Assembly (NCBI RefSeq): GCF_002814235.1
Contig: NZ_PHSU01000027.1
Span: 62,001-126,000, forward strand
From: Pseudomonas sp. QS1027
GTDB lineage: Bacteria > Pseudomonadota > Gammaproteobacteria > Pseudomonadales > Pseudomonadaceae
Direction of reading: 5' to 3'
DNA length: 64,000 nucleotides
Every line of letters begins with the position of its first letter. Position 1 is the stretch's first letter. Below are positions 33,987 to 42,211 of the stretch, in pieces. The notes under the pieces are model-generated. The model was not told where the DNA came from. It searched no databases and saw nothing but the letters and a program-made list of their open reading frames with translations. A program made the translations under genes and the position numbers.

Positions 33987-35039
33987 TCAGGTACTGGCGC
34001 GGTCGATCAGGGTGAAACCGGTGTCGATCCGCACGGGATGATGACTGCCGGCGGGATACTCGAAGCGCTCCAGCAGCGCCTGGGCCACTTGCAGGCCAAT
34101 GTTCTTGCCATCGACGCTGACGGTCGACAAGGCCGGGTGAACCTGGGCCGCGCTGCTCAGATCGCCGAAGCCCATGACTGCCAGGTCCGACGGTACATTC
34201 ATCCCGCGACTGGCGGCTTCGGCCAGGACGCCCTGAGCCACAGTGTCGGAGCTGCACACCACAATGTCCGGCGGCACGGGCTGTTCAAGCAGGCGGCGCA
34301 GCCCTTCCCTGCCCACTTCAAGGGTGGCCGGTGGCGCCAGGATCTCCATCGGCACCTCTTCGATGCCCTGGCGCTTAAGCTCGGCAATCAGGCTGTTGCA
34401 GCGGCGCAGGCCACGGGGGTCGCTGATGGTCACCACCGAGAAACGCTTGTAGCCCTTTTTCAGCAAATGCCGGGCGGTCTCCTCCCCGACCTTTTCATGG
34501 GAGAAGCCCACCAGCATATCCAGGGGATCTTCGCTCAAGTCCCAGGACTCAACCACCGGGATACCCGCCTGGGCGAGTCGCAGACGACTGGATTCGGTGT
34601 GCAGCGTGCCCGTCAGGACAATACCGTCCGGGCGGCGGCCGAGGACCGCTTCCAGCAGTTTTTCTTCCTGCTCGGCGGAGTAGCCGGTCAGCCCCAGCAA
34701 GGTTTGATAGCCCGCCTGGGTCAGGCGATCCATCAGTGATTGCACGGTGTCGGCAAAAATGGAGTTGGCAATGGTCGGAAGGAAAATCGCCACCAGACGG
34801 CTTTTGTTGCTCGCCAGGCCGCCGGCCAGCATATTCGAAACATAGCCGGTCTTGCGCACCGCCTCACGGACCTTTTCCCGGGTCTCCTCGGTCACCAGTT
34901 CCGGTCGATGCAAGGCCCTGGAAACCGTCATCGGCGAAACGCCGGCCACCTTTGCCACATCAATCAAGGTCAGGCTGGCGCCCTTCTTGGAAGCGTTGAT
35001 CGAAGTGTCAGTGGAGGACGCCGCGGGTTTCTTGGCCAT
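33987..35039 (-). CDS. LacI-family transcriptional repressor
   Basis: 350 aa. A 22-residue Lys/Ala/Ser-rich leader is followed by the LacI HTH (TLIDVAKVAGVSPMTVSRAL, hinge through LAGGLASNKS) and a periplasmic-binding-protein-like sensor (about 85-345). Closest in style to gluconate/sugar-acid LacI proteins (GntR type). It lies directly upstream of, and co-oriented with, the permease-dehydratase operon, with two palindromic operators in between; the expected inducer is galactarate, talarate or a related sugar acid. Confidence 0.92.
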   Translation of the reverse strand: MAKKPAASSTDTSINASKKGASLTLIDVAKVAGVSPMTVSRALHRPELVTEETREKVREAVRKTGYVSNMLAGGLASNKSRLVAIFLPTIANSIFADTVQSLMDRLTQAGYQTLLGLTGYSAEQEEKLLEAVLGRRPDGIVLTGTLHTESSRLRLAQAGIPVVESWDLSEDPLDMLVGFSHEKVGEETARHLLKKGYKRFSVVTISDPRGLRRCNSLIAELKRQGIEEVPMEILAPPATLEVGREGLRRLLEQPVPPDIVVCSSDTVAQGVLAEAASRGMNVPSDLAVMGFGDLSSAAQVHPALSTVSVDGKNIGLQVAQALLERFEYPAGSHHPVRIDTGFTLIDRAST

Positions 35040-35153
35040 GAACCTTTCCGAATCTGAAGCTCAGTCTCTGAAGCTGCCGTGCGAGGCAGGCTGTAAGCGC
35101 GGGGAATCTACCAAAACCCCGCGCAACATTCACGATACTTGGTTTTGGCTCGC

Positions 35154-36098
35154 TCAGAGGGCGACGATCAAGCCGGCGGTGATTTCTTCTTGTGCCCTGC
35201 CCCGGCCAATCAACCAGCGCTGAAAGGCCCGGCATTGGGATTTCTGCAGGGTGTTGGGATGCCAACTCAGGTAATACGGCGAAGGCAGCGGCATGGCGCG
35301 GCCCCAGGGAATGACCAGGCGCCCTTCATCAATATCGCGGGAAATCATCGAAAACTGCGCCAGCACCACGCCCTGGTGATCGATGGCGGCCTGGATCGCC
35401 ATGCTCGACGAAGAAAAACTGCGACGGATGACAATCGCCTGTTCGACGGTGACACCTTCGTGCTCGAACCATTCGGCCCATGAGGGTGGCGAGTCGAATT
35501 TAGGCCGCGAATCGATACGGATCAGCGGGTATTGGAGCAGGTCAGCGGCCTGCTCCACCTGGCCTGGATAGCCTGGAAGGCCCAACAGCGTCGGTGAGCA
35601 GGCCGGCACCACACAATCGCGAAACAGCACGACGCTGTGCTCGGCATATTGGCCTGGTTCGCCATAACCGATCCGAAAATCGGCGTTTTCCTCCTCCGAG
35701 GTATCCGCCAGGGTGCTATCCAGATAGATGTCGAGGTCCCCATGCTCATGCTGCCATTCGTAGGTCAGGGGCCCCAACCACTTGGTCATGAGTGAAGGCA
35801 GGCCACTGACATACAGGTTGTTGGGATTTTTCGAACGCTCGACTTCGGAAACCGCGGCTCTCAACTCTTCAAAGGCGCCAGAACATCGCGCATGAAAACG
35901 CAGGCCAATGGCGTTCAGCCGCAGGCGCTGTCCCTCCTTGACCGTCAGGCTCATGCCCAGGGCCTCTTCCAGCAACTTCATCTGCTGGCTCACCGCGCCC
36001 ACGGAGAGGTTCAGGCGCTTGGCCGCCTGGGAGATGCCACCGCAGTGACCGACGGTTTCAAACACCTGGAGGGCTCGCAAAGGCGGTAGACGGCTCAT
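35154..36098 (-). CDS. LysR-family regulator (GcvA-like)
   Basis: 314 aa from ATG 36098; longer frames to 36176 cross the promoter region. The winged HTH (LRALQVFETVGHCGGISQAA) is followed by an effector domain with the GcvA/TrpI-like pattern (ADFRIGYGEPG). Divergent by 169 bases from the ammonia-lyase-like gene, with a symmetrical TAGAA-A-TTCTA element in the gap, it is the natural candidate regulator for that gene. Confidence 0.9.
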   Translation of the reverse strand: MSRLPPLRALQVFETVGHCGGISQAAKRLNLSVGAVSQQMKLLEEALGMSLTVKEGQRLRLNAIGLRFHARCSGAFEELRAAVSEVERSKNPNNLYVSGLPSLMTKWLGPLTYEWQHEHGDLDIYLDSTLADTSEEENADFRIGYGEPGQYAEHSVVLFRDCVVPACSPTLLGLPGYPGQVEQAADLLQYPLIRIDSRPKFDSPPSWAEWFEHEGVTVEQAIVIRRSFSSSSMAIQAAIDHQGVVLAQFSMISRDIDEGRLVIPWGRAMPLPSPYYLSWHPNTLQKSQCRAFQRWLIGRGRAQEEITAGLIVAL

Positions 36099-36131
36099 GG
36101 CAGTAAAAAGCTCTCGAAGGCATTTTAAGTT

Positions 36132-36142
36132 TAGAAATTCTA
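36132..36142. promoter_or_regulatory. Symmetrical element, possible LysR operator
   Basis: TAGAAATTCTA (TAGAA-A-TTCTA) embedded in the longer imperfect dyad AGTTTAG...TTAAAACT, in the divergent gap between lysR and the ammonia-lyase-like gene. AT-rich dyads of this kind are usual for LysR proteins; assignment is inference. Confidence 0.35.
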
Positions 36143-36267
36143 TTAAAACTGACAGAAATTGCCATATTTTCTTCATCGATAAATCGCTTTAGCCTTCTCC
36201 CACGCTCAATCGAGCGATGACTCAGCCGGTCCGGCCCCTCAATCATTTCGTTTCTCGGGAGTTCGCA

Positions 36268-37809
36268 ATGACAGCTCATCCTCAGCAGATCACTCAGGTC
36301 GTTCTTGGCGACAGGGAACCTTCCATCGAAGAGTTCGTCGCGGTAGCCCGTTACTCCGCCAAGGTGTCGTTTTCCGAGACCTACAAGAACCGCGTGAACA
36401 GATCCCGGGGTCTGGTCGAGCGTTTCCTCGATGAGAATCGACTGGTCTATGGGGTGACCACCGGCTTCGGCGACAACGTCCGGCATGTGATTTCGCCGCA
36501 GAATGCCAAGGAGCTTCAGGTCAATATCGTGCGTTCCCACGCCGTCGCCGTCGGCGAGCCGCTCAAGCGTGAACAGGTTCGGGCCATCCAGTTGATGGTG
36601 TTGATCAGCCTCGGCAAAGGGTTTTCCGGGGTGCGCCTGGAGTTGCTGGAACTGATTGCCGGGCTGCTCAACCATGACGTCGTGCCGTTTGCGCCCGGCG
36701 AGGGTTCGGTGGGTTACCTCGCTGTCGAAGGGCACCTGGCCCTGGTCCTGCTTGGTGAGGGCAAGGCCCGGGTCAATGGCGGCGAATGGGTCGATGGCGC
36801 CACCGCACTGGAGCAGGTCGGCCTGCAACCGACGGACCTGCAGTGCAAGGAAGGCCTGGCCATGCTCAATGGCACCATGTCGGTGACCGCCATCGCCATC
36901 CTGGCCCTCTACAATTCCATGCAGAGCGCGGCCCTGGCCGACGTCGTCGCCGCCCTTTCCCTGGAAGCGCTGAAGGGCACGATTCGGGCCTTCGACCCGC
37001 GTTATCACTCGATCAAGGCTCACAAGGAGCAGGCGCAAACCGCCAGGGATATCAAGGCGATGCTGCACGACAGCCAGTTGATCGCCGAAAACATCGACTA
37101 CCGGTTACAGGACGCCTACAGCCTGCGGGCCATTCCCCAGGTGCACGGCGCGTCGAAACGCTTTATCGATCACGCCCGGGAAAACATCGAGAACGAAATC
37201 CACTCCTCGGGCGACAACCCGATCATCTACCCGCTTGAAGACGGCGACGGCATTGCCATCTCCGGCGCCAACTTCGACGGCAGCTATATCGGCATGTCGG
37301 CGGATTCGCTGTGCGTGGCGCTGGCCAGCCTGGCGAAGATTTCCGAGCGCCGTATCGACCGCATGGTCAACTCGCACTTCAGCGAAATGCCGGCCTTCCT
37401 GGTGCGCAACCCGGGCCTCAACAGCGGCTATATGATTCTGCAATACACTGCGGCGGGCCTGTATGCGGAAATGAAGGCACTGTCGTTCCCCTCCACGGTC
37501 GACAGCTTCTCGACCTGTGCCAACCAGGAGGATCTGGTCAGCCTGGCGTACAACGCCGCTATCAAGGCCTATAAAGTGTCCGAAAAGCTCGAATCGGTGC
37601 TGGCGATCGAGCTGCTGGTGGGTTGCCAGGCGCTGGACTTCCATGACGTGCACAAGGCGTCCAGCGTGACCAAGGCGGTTTATGACCTGGTACGCAGTCG
37701 CGTGCCGGTCGCCGACCATGATCGTGCCTTCTATGTGGACATGGTGAGTGTTACCGAACAGGTGCGCAGTGGTGAGGTGCTGGCCACGGTGCAGAAAAAC
37801 CTCAAGTAA
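36268..37809 (+). CDS. Histidine/phenylalanine ammonia-lyase homologue lacking the MIO triad
   Basis: 513 aa. The fold and active-site motifs of the HAL/PAL family are kept: Y61 in LVYGVTTGFGDNV, N201 in LNGTMSV, QDAYSLRAIPQVHG, SSGDNPI, GANFDGSYIG and STCANQEDLVSLA. However the Ala-Ser-Gly that cyclises to the electrophilic MIO cofactor is absent: the segment reads GEGSVGYLAVEGHLAL, with YLA at residues 150-152, the position expected for ASG from the Y and N landmarks. Either the protein is not an ammonia-lyase or it uses other chemistry. Neighbours are a divergent LysR and a polar-amino-acid ABC transporter with a HutC-like operator. Confidence 0.88.
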   Translation: MTAHPQQITQVVLGDREPSIEEFVAVARYSAKVSFSETYKNRVNRSRGLVERFLDENRLVYGVTTGFGDNVRHVISPQNAKELQVNIVRSHAVAVGEPLKREQVRAIQLMVLISLGKGFSGVRLELLELIAGLLNHDVVPFAPGEGSVGYLAVEGHLALVLLGEGKARVNGGEWVDGATALEQVGLQPTDLQCKEGLAMLNGTMSVTAIAILALYNSMQSAALADVVAALSLEALKGTIRAFDPRYHSIKAHKEQAQTARDIKAMLHDSQLIAENIDYRLQDAYSLRAIPQVHGASKRFIDHARENIENEIHSSGDNPIIYPLEDGDGIAISGANFDGSYIGMSADSLCVALASLAKISERRIDRMVNSHFSEMPAFLVRNPGLNSGYMILQYTAAGLYAEMKALSFPSTVDSFSTCANQEDLVSLAYNAAIKAYKVSEKLESVLAIELLVGCQALDFHDVHKASSVTKAVYDLVRSRVPVADHDRAFYVDMVSVTEQVRSGEVLATVQKNLK

Positions 37810-37826
37810 ACCGGTTGAACCCCAAG

Positions 37827-37889
37827 GCCGTCCTTTGGCCGTCAAGGCAGGCGTTTCGCTGCCTCTCGACGACTGGAGGACGGCTTTTT
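37827..37889 (+). terminator. Terminator after the ammonia-lyase-like gene
   Basis: The outer stem GCCGTCC (37827-37833) / GGACGGC (37878-37884), then TTTTT, encloses an inner hairpin AGGCA...TGCCT. It separates this gene from the ABC transporter transcript. Confidence 0.65.
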
Positions 37890-38102
37890 CCGTCACACAA
37901 GCCCCCACACCCAGCGTTCCCCAACGCGCACTAAGATCTCTCAAACTGTCACCGAGCGCCCCAACGTAGCGCAATTCCCAGCCTAGGTAACAATACTTAT
38001 CCCCTCGGCAAAACTCCCCCAAAAAAAACTCCCCTCAGCAAGCCCTTGTCCTGCAAGCCCTACAGCCAAATCCCAGGTTTTATTGAGCGGCGCCCCCTCA
38101 AG

Positions 38103-38119
38103 TTGGCCGCTTGATTGCA
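38103..38119 (+). promoter_or_regulatory. Sigma54-type promoter for the ABC transporter
   Basis: TTGGCCGCTTGATTGCA: -24 element TTGGC and -12 element TTGCA with exactly GG-N10-GC (38105-38106, 38117-38118). The predicted start is about 38130, roughly 310 bases ahead of the binding-protein gene. Sigma54 control fits nitrogen/CbrAB-regulated amino-acid uptake in Pseudomonas. Confidence 0.6.
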
Positions 38120-38123
38120 TATG

Positions 38124-38137
38124 CTTGTATGTACAAG
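38124..38137. promoter_or_regulatory. HutC-like operator
   Basis: CTTGTA-TG-TACAAG, flanked by ATG and TAA. From memory it equals, in reverse complement, the core of the Pseudomonas putida hut operator bound by the GntR-family repressor HutC (inducer urocanate). It overlaps the start point predicted from the sigma54 promoter, a position suited to repression. Confidence 0.55.
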
Positions 38138-38438
38138 TAAATGTGTGTGCGTATAAGTTGGTAGCAAGGTCCATGCGCAGCACCTGTTTACGCTTGGGAG
38201 CAAGGTCACAAACCTGCCGATGATCACGGCTTGATCGATCGATCAGGGGCACATGGAGAGGGGGCAGCCAGCCAGGCTGAAACCATCAGGGGTGCGAATT
38301 AACCCGCTTGACTGGCAGGTTGGCTGTTTATGGTTTTGTCTTGTCTGCACACGAACCGTTGCGCAGGCAAGCATTGGAGATTCGGCCTGAGCCGGATCAG
38401 TTCGCAACACTCCATTGATTAGGCAGGAAGTTATCAAG
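38138..38438 (+). other. Long leader of the ABC transporter operon
   Basis: About 300 bases between the predicted transcription start and the first gene. No small gene or known riboswitch pattern; CAGCCAGCCAGGCTG at about 38265 and TGACTGGCAGG...TTGGCTG at about 38310 could pair to a hairpin, but no terminator follows. Confidence 0.4.
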
Positions 38439-39296
38439 ATGTCGAAGAAATCAAGCTGGTTGGGTTCTGTAGCGCTCAGTGCAATGGTTCTGGCCTGTGC
38501 CCCGGCACTGCAGGCCAAAGAGTGGACCTCGGTGAATATCGCCACCGAAGGCGCCTATGAGCCCTGGAACCTGACGCTCCCAGGTGGAAAGATCGGCGGC
38601 TTCGAACCCGAGCTGATGGATATCATCTGCCCGCGCATGAAGCTCAAGTGCAACGTCGTGGTGCAGAACTGGGACGGGATGATCGCCAGCCTCAATGCCG
38701 GCAAATTCGACGTGCTGATGGACGCCATCGTCATCAACGACGAACGCCAGAAGGTCATGGCCTTCTCGACGCCTTATGCCCAGACCCCGGCCAGCTTCGT
38801 CTCGCTGAAAGCCGATCTGCTGCCGGGCAAAACCGGTGACGCCGCCGCCATCACCCTGGGCACCGATGCCAAGGAAGTCCGCGCCGGCGTTGAAGACCTG
38901 CGCAAGGCCCTCAAAGGCAAGACCATCGGTATCGCCTCCGGCACCATCTACACCCCGTTCATTGATGAAAACTTCAAGGATGTCGCGACCATTCGCGAGT
39001 ACGGCAGCTCGGCCGAAGCCATCCTCGACCTGCTGGCCGGTCGTATCGACGTCGCCTTCGACGACGTAACCTTCTTCAATTCGGTCATGGACAAGCCAGA
39101 GAACAAGCCGCTGGTCTTTACCGGCCCGGTCATCAAAGGCCCGATCTGGGGTGAAGGCGAAGCGCTGGGCTTCCGTCAGAAAGACCCGGAGCTCAAAGCC
39201 AAGTTCGACGCAGCCCTCAAGGAAGCCATGGCTGACGGCACGATCAAGAAACTGAGCGAGAAGTGGTTCAAGGCAGACCTTACCCCTAAGCAGTGA
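38439..39296 (+). CDS. ABC transporter periplasmic amino-acid-binding protein
   Basis: 285 aa. ATG 38439 with CAGGAAG upstream. The signal peptide (about 1-27) ends at ALQA before KEWTSV. The SBP family 3 fold has TEGAYEPWNL and GKIGGFEPELMDI near the start, DVLMDAIVINDERQ and the late FKADLTP. The overall pattern, including an inserted loop around residues 125-150, resembles lysine/arginine/ornithine/histidine and opine (octopine/nopaline) binders. First gene of a four-gene operon whose promoter carries a HutC-like site, so a histidine-related or other basic ligand is a reasonable guess. Confidence 0.9.
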   Translation: MSKKSSWLGSVALSAMVLACAPALQAKEWTSVNIATEGAYEPWNLTLPGGKIGGFEPELMDIICPRMKLKCNVVVQNWDGMIASLNAGKFDVLMDAIVINDERQKVMAFSTPYAQTPASFVSLKADLLPGKTGDAAAITLGTDAKEVRAGVEDLRKALKGKTIGIASGTIYTPFIDENFKDVATIREYGSSAEAILDLLAGRIDVAFDDVTFFNSVMDKPENKPLVFTGPVIKGPIWGEGEALGFRQKDPELKAKFDAALKEAMADGTIKKLSEKWFKADLTPKQ

Positions 39297-39363
39297 TTCT
39301 GAATGGCCCGGCAACGTAACGGTTGCCGGGTTGCTTGAACCTTCATCATAAGTGGGACCTTCT

Positions 39364-40080
39364 ATGAACCTCTTGCAGCTACTCAGTTTTGGTGACTCAG
39401 GCTGGGGAATGGCGCTGCTCAAGGCAGCAGGCATGACCGTGATATTGACCCTGGCGGCGCTGCTGGTGGGTGCGGTATTTGGCAGCCTGGTCGCTGCGGC
39501 CAAGCTATCCCGTCGGCGCACCCTGCGCTGGCTCGGAGACCTGTATTCGATTCTGTTCAGGGGCATCCCTGAGCTGCTGGTGATCTACCTGTTCTACTTC
39601 GGCGGCGCCAGTGTGGTCACCGCGGTTGGCCACTGGTTCGGCGGCGAAGGCTATATCGACGTGCCGCCTTTCCTGGTGGGTGCATTGGCGGTCGGGCTGA
39701 TTTCCGGCTCCTATCAGGCCGAAGTCTACCGTGGCGCCTTTCTCGCCGTATCCAAGGGCGAACTGGAAGCCGGGCTGGCCATCGGCATGAGCCGGGCCAT
39801 GCGTTTCAAACGGATCCTGATCCCCCAGGTACTGCGCTTTGCACTGCCCGGGCTGGGCAACGTCTGGCAAATGAGCCTGAAGGACTCCGCGCTGATTTCC
39901 GTGATCGGCCTGGTGGAATTGATGCGGGCCAGTCAGGTCGCGGCCGGATCGACCCGGCAATATTTCACGTTCTACATCATCGGGGGCATCGTGTACCTGG
40001 TTCTCACTGGCCTGTCCGGTCGGCTTTTCAACATGGCCGAGGCTCGCGTGCGTCGCACGCAGCAGCGCAGCCCAGTCTAG
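39364..40080 (+). CDS. Polar amino-acid ABC transporter permease (HisQ-like)
   Basis: 238 aa with about five membrane segments. It carries the family EAA loop (EAGLAIGMSRAMRFKRILIP) that contacts the ATPase. Start ATG 39364. It follows the binding-protein gene by 67 bases and precedes the second permease by 21, forming the HisQ/HisM-type heteromeric channel. Confidence 0.9.
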   Translation: MNLLQLLSFGDSGWGMALLKAAGMTVILTLAALLVGAVFGSLVAAAKLSRRRTLRWLGDLYSILFRGIPELLVIYLFYFGGASVVTAVGHWFGGEGYIDVPPFLVGALAVGLISGSYQAEVYRGAFLAVSKGELEAGLAIGMSRAMRFKRILIPQVLRFALPGLGNVWQMSLKDSALISVIGLVELMRASQVAAGSTRQYFTFYIIGGIVYLVLTGLSGRLFNMAEARVRRTQQRSPV

Positions 40081-40101
40081 TCAGAGTCGGAAGGACTACT
40101 T

Positions 40102-40839
40102 ATGATCGATTTTCCGTTCCTTGCTGACACCATGCTCAAGCTGTTGGCCGCGTTGCCCACTACGCTGACGCTGTTTTTCTGCTCATTGGTGATCGGCCTT
40201 ACCCTTTCCGTCGGCATTGTCAGCCTGCGGGTCAGCCGCTGGTGGTTCTTCAGCTACCCGGCGCGTTTCTACATCATGCTGTTTCGCGGCACGCCGCTGC
40301 TGATCCAGATGTTCCTGATCTACTACGGGCTGGGCCAGTTCCCGGCCATCCGCGACAGCTTCGCCTGGGTCCTGCTCAAGTCGCCCTATGGCTGCGCGGT
40401 GGTTTCACTGGCTTTGTGCACCGCCGGTTATACCGCCGAGATCATTCGTGGCGGGCTGCTCAGCGTGCCCCAGGGGCAGATCGAGGCCGGCAAGGCCGTG
40501 GGTATGTCGCCGTGGGAACTGCTGCGCCGGATCATTGCGCCGGTCACCCTGCGCCAGGCCCTGCCGGCCTACTCCACCGAAGCCATTCTGCTGGTCAAGT
40601 CCACGGCGCTGGCCAGCCTGGTGACGGTGTGGGACGTCACGGGCGTCGCGCAACAGATCATCCAGCGCACCTATCGCACGATGGAAGTGTTCATTTGCGC
40701 AGCGTTGATCTACCTGGTGCTGAATTTCCTGGTCGTTCGTGCAGTCGCCTGGCTCGAGTATCGTCTCTCGCCGCACTTGCGTGAACGGCCAGTCGACGCC
40801 ATCAAAAAAGCCAGCCCTTCGCTGCCTACCCATTCCTGA
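40102..40839 (+). CDS. Polar amino-acid ABC transporter permease (HisM-like)
   Basis: 245 aa inner-membrane permease, partner of the preceding one. TM segments include LFFCSLVIGLTLSVGIVSL; the EAA loop is EAGKAVGMSPWELLRRIIAP. ATG 40102 follows an AAGGA site. A short Lys/Ser/Pro tail (KKASPSLPTHS) lies on the cytoplasmic side. Confidence 0.9.
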   Translation: MIDFPFLADTMLKLLAALPTTLTLFFCSLVIGLTLSVGIVSLRVSRWWFFSYPARFYIMLFRGTPLLIQMFLIYYGLGQFPAIRDSFAWVLLKSPYGCAVVSLALCTAGYTAEIIRGGLLSVPQGQIEAGKAVGMSPWELLRRIIAPVTLRQALPAYSTEAILLVKSTALASLVTVWDVTGVAQQIIQRTYRTMEVFICAALIYLVLNFLVVRAVAWLEYRLSPHLRERPVDAIKKASPSLPTHS

Positions 40840-40857
40840 TTTGATACGGAGCCTGCC

Positions 40858-41649
40858 ATGAGCACTCAGTCCGCCTCTGCCCTGTCGGTGACTAATATTC
40901 AGAAGTCCTTCGGCAGCGCCCATGTCCTCAAGGGCATTTCCCTGGACGCCCACAAGGGCGACGTGATCTCGATCCTCGGCGCCAGTGGGTCCGGTAAAAG
41001 TACCTTCCTGCGCTGTATCAACCTGCTGGAAACCCCCGACCAGGGCATCATCACCGTCAATGGTGAAATGATCGAAATGAAGCAGCACGCCGACGGCCGC
41101 CAGACCCCGAGCAACGCCCGCCAGGTCGAGCGCATGCGCAGCTGCCTGGGCATGGTGTTCCAGAGCTTCAACCTGTGGTCACACATGACCGTGCTGCAAA
41201 ACGTCATTGAAGGCCCGATGCGGGTGCTCAAGCGTTCCCGTGCCGAGTGCGTCGAGGAAGCCGAGGCCCTGTTGCACAAGGTCGGCCTGTACGACCGCCG
41301 CGACTATTACCCGGCGCACCTGTCCGGTGGCCAGCAGCAGCGCGTGGCGATTGCCCGTGCACTGGCGATGAACCCGCAGGTGATGTTGTTCGACGAACCG
41401 ACTTCGGCCCTTGACCCTGAGTTGGTGGGCGAAGTGCTGCGGGTGATGCGCTCCCTGGCCGAAGAAGGCCGCACCATGCTGGTGGTCACCCACGAAATGG
41501 GCTTTGCCCGCCACGTGTCAAACCGCGTGGTGTTCATGCACGGCGGCCTGATCGACGTCCAGGGCACGCCGACGGAACTGTTCGAGGGTTTGCCCACCGA
41601 ACGCTTCAAGCAATTCGTCTCCAGCCACCATGAGCGAACCACCGAATAA
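40858..41649 (+). CDS. Polar amino-acid ABC transporter ATPase (HisP-like)
   Basis: 263 aa. Walker A is GASGSGKST, signature LSGGQQQRVAIARAL, Walker B VMLFDEPTSALDPE and the switch histidine VTHEMGF. The 20-residue insert between Walker A and the Q-loop (around MIEMKQHADGRQTPSN) is the one typical of HisP/OccP-type ATPases of basic amino-acid and opine systems. Last gene of the operon, ended by a strong terminator. Confidence 0.93.
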   Translation: MSTQSASALSVTNIQKSFGSAHVLKGISLDAHKGDVISILGASGSGKSTFLRCINLLETPDQGIITVNGEMIEMKQHADGRQTPSNARQVERMRSCLGMVFQSFNLWSHMTVLQNVIEGPMRVLKRSRAECVEEAEALLHKVGLYDRRDYYPAHLSGGQQQRVAIARALAMNPQVMLFDEPTSALDPELVGEVLRVMRSLAEEGRTMLVVTHEMGFARHVSNRVVFMHGGLIDVQGTPTELFEGLPTERFKQFVSSHHERTTE

Positions 41650-41678
41650 GGCAGCTCGGCACCATTGCCTCGCAAAAC

Positions 41679-41712
41679 GACAACGGCCCCTGATTTGGGG
41701 CCGTTGTCTTTT
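41679..41712 (+). terminator. Strong intrinsic terminator of the ABC operon
   Basis: A perfect 12-bp stem GACAACGGCCCC / GGGGCCGTTGTC with loop TGATTT, followed by TTTT. Confidence 0.93.
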
Positions 41713-41877
41713 CCAGTCGGTCATTGATGTGGAATCTGGCAACAGTGTTTGTCCAGCGAGCCACTATGTGAGGGAATAACAAGCACCTAGTATCGTCACT
41801 ACCCAGTGAGCCAATGCAATAAGCATTCACCACTCACGCGGTAAACACTCGAAATCCCAGACGATACGGTGAACATC

Positions 41878-42150
41878 ATGAACTTCTCGAAAATCGCACT
41901 TATCCTTGTTCTTGGCAGTGCAGCTACGCAAGCATTTGCCGACGACAGCTATTCAACCGCCGCCACCAGCAAGCTGCCTGTAGAAACTTACACATCCGAA
42001 GCAAAACCCGATATTGAAAAAATCATTGCCATCACCGAGGCCGCCGACCAATGCGCGCCGGTGCCCGTGCAAATGACCTATGAGGACTCCCATGGCCAGC
42101 GCCACATCCTGCAATATCAAGTGATGGGCACGGGCTGCTCAAACGGCTGA
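41878..42150 (+). CDS. DUF2790 small exported protein
   Basis: 90 aa from ATG 41878 (a GTG at 41869 adds three residues). Signal peptide MNFSKIALILVLGSAATQA, cleaved near AFA/DDS. The mature part has two cysteines that could form a disulfide (DQCAPVPVQMTYEDSHG and GTGC) and the YEDSHGQ..LQYQ segment of DUF2790, a family found almost only in Pseudomonas. Function unknown; in P. aeruginosa several members respond to metals. It stands alone between the ABC operon terminator and a convergent LysR. Confidence 0.88.
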   Translation: MNFSKIALILVLGSAATQAFADDSYSTAATSKLPVETYTSEAKPDIEKIIAITEAADQCAPVPVQMTYEDSHGQRHILQYQVMGTGCSNG

Positions 42151-42211
42151 GTGCTTTTGTGGACGATGGAGGGTCGACACTCCTTCCCCGCACGGCCAGA
42201 TAAAAAAGCCA

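Noticed and set aside
36058..37068. 336-codon minus-strand frame
   Set aside because: Opposite of the ammonia-lyase homologue; no domain.
38138..38438. Riboswitch in the 300-base leader of the ABC operon
   Set aside because: No known riboswitch core or terminator/antiterminator pair could be traced by eye.
38451..39566. 371-codon minus-strand frame
   Set aside because: Opposite of the ABC binding-protein gene, which has a signal peptide and SBP motifs.
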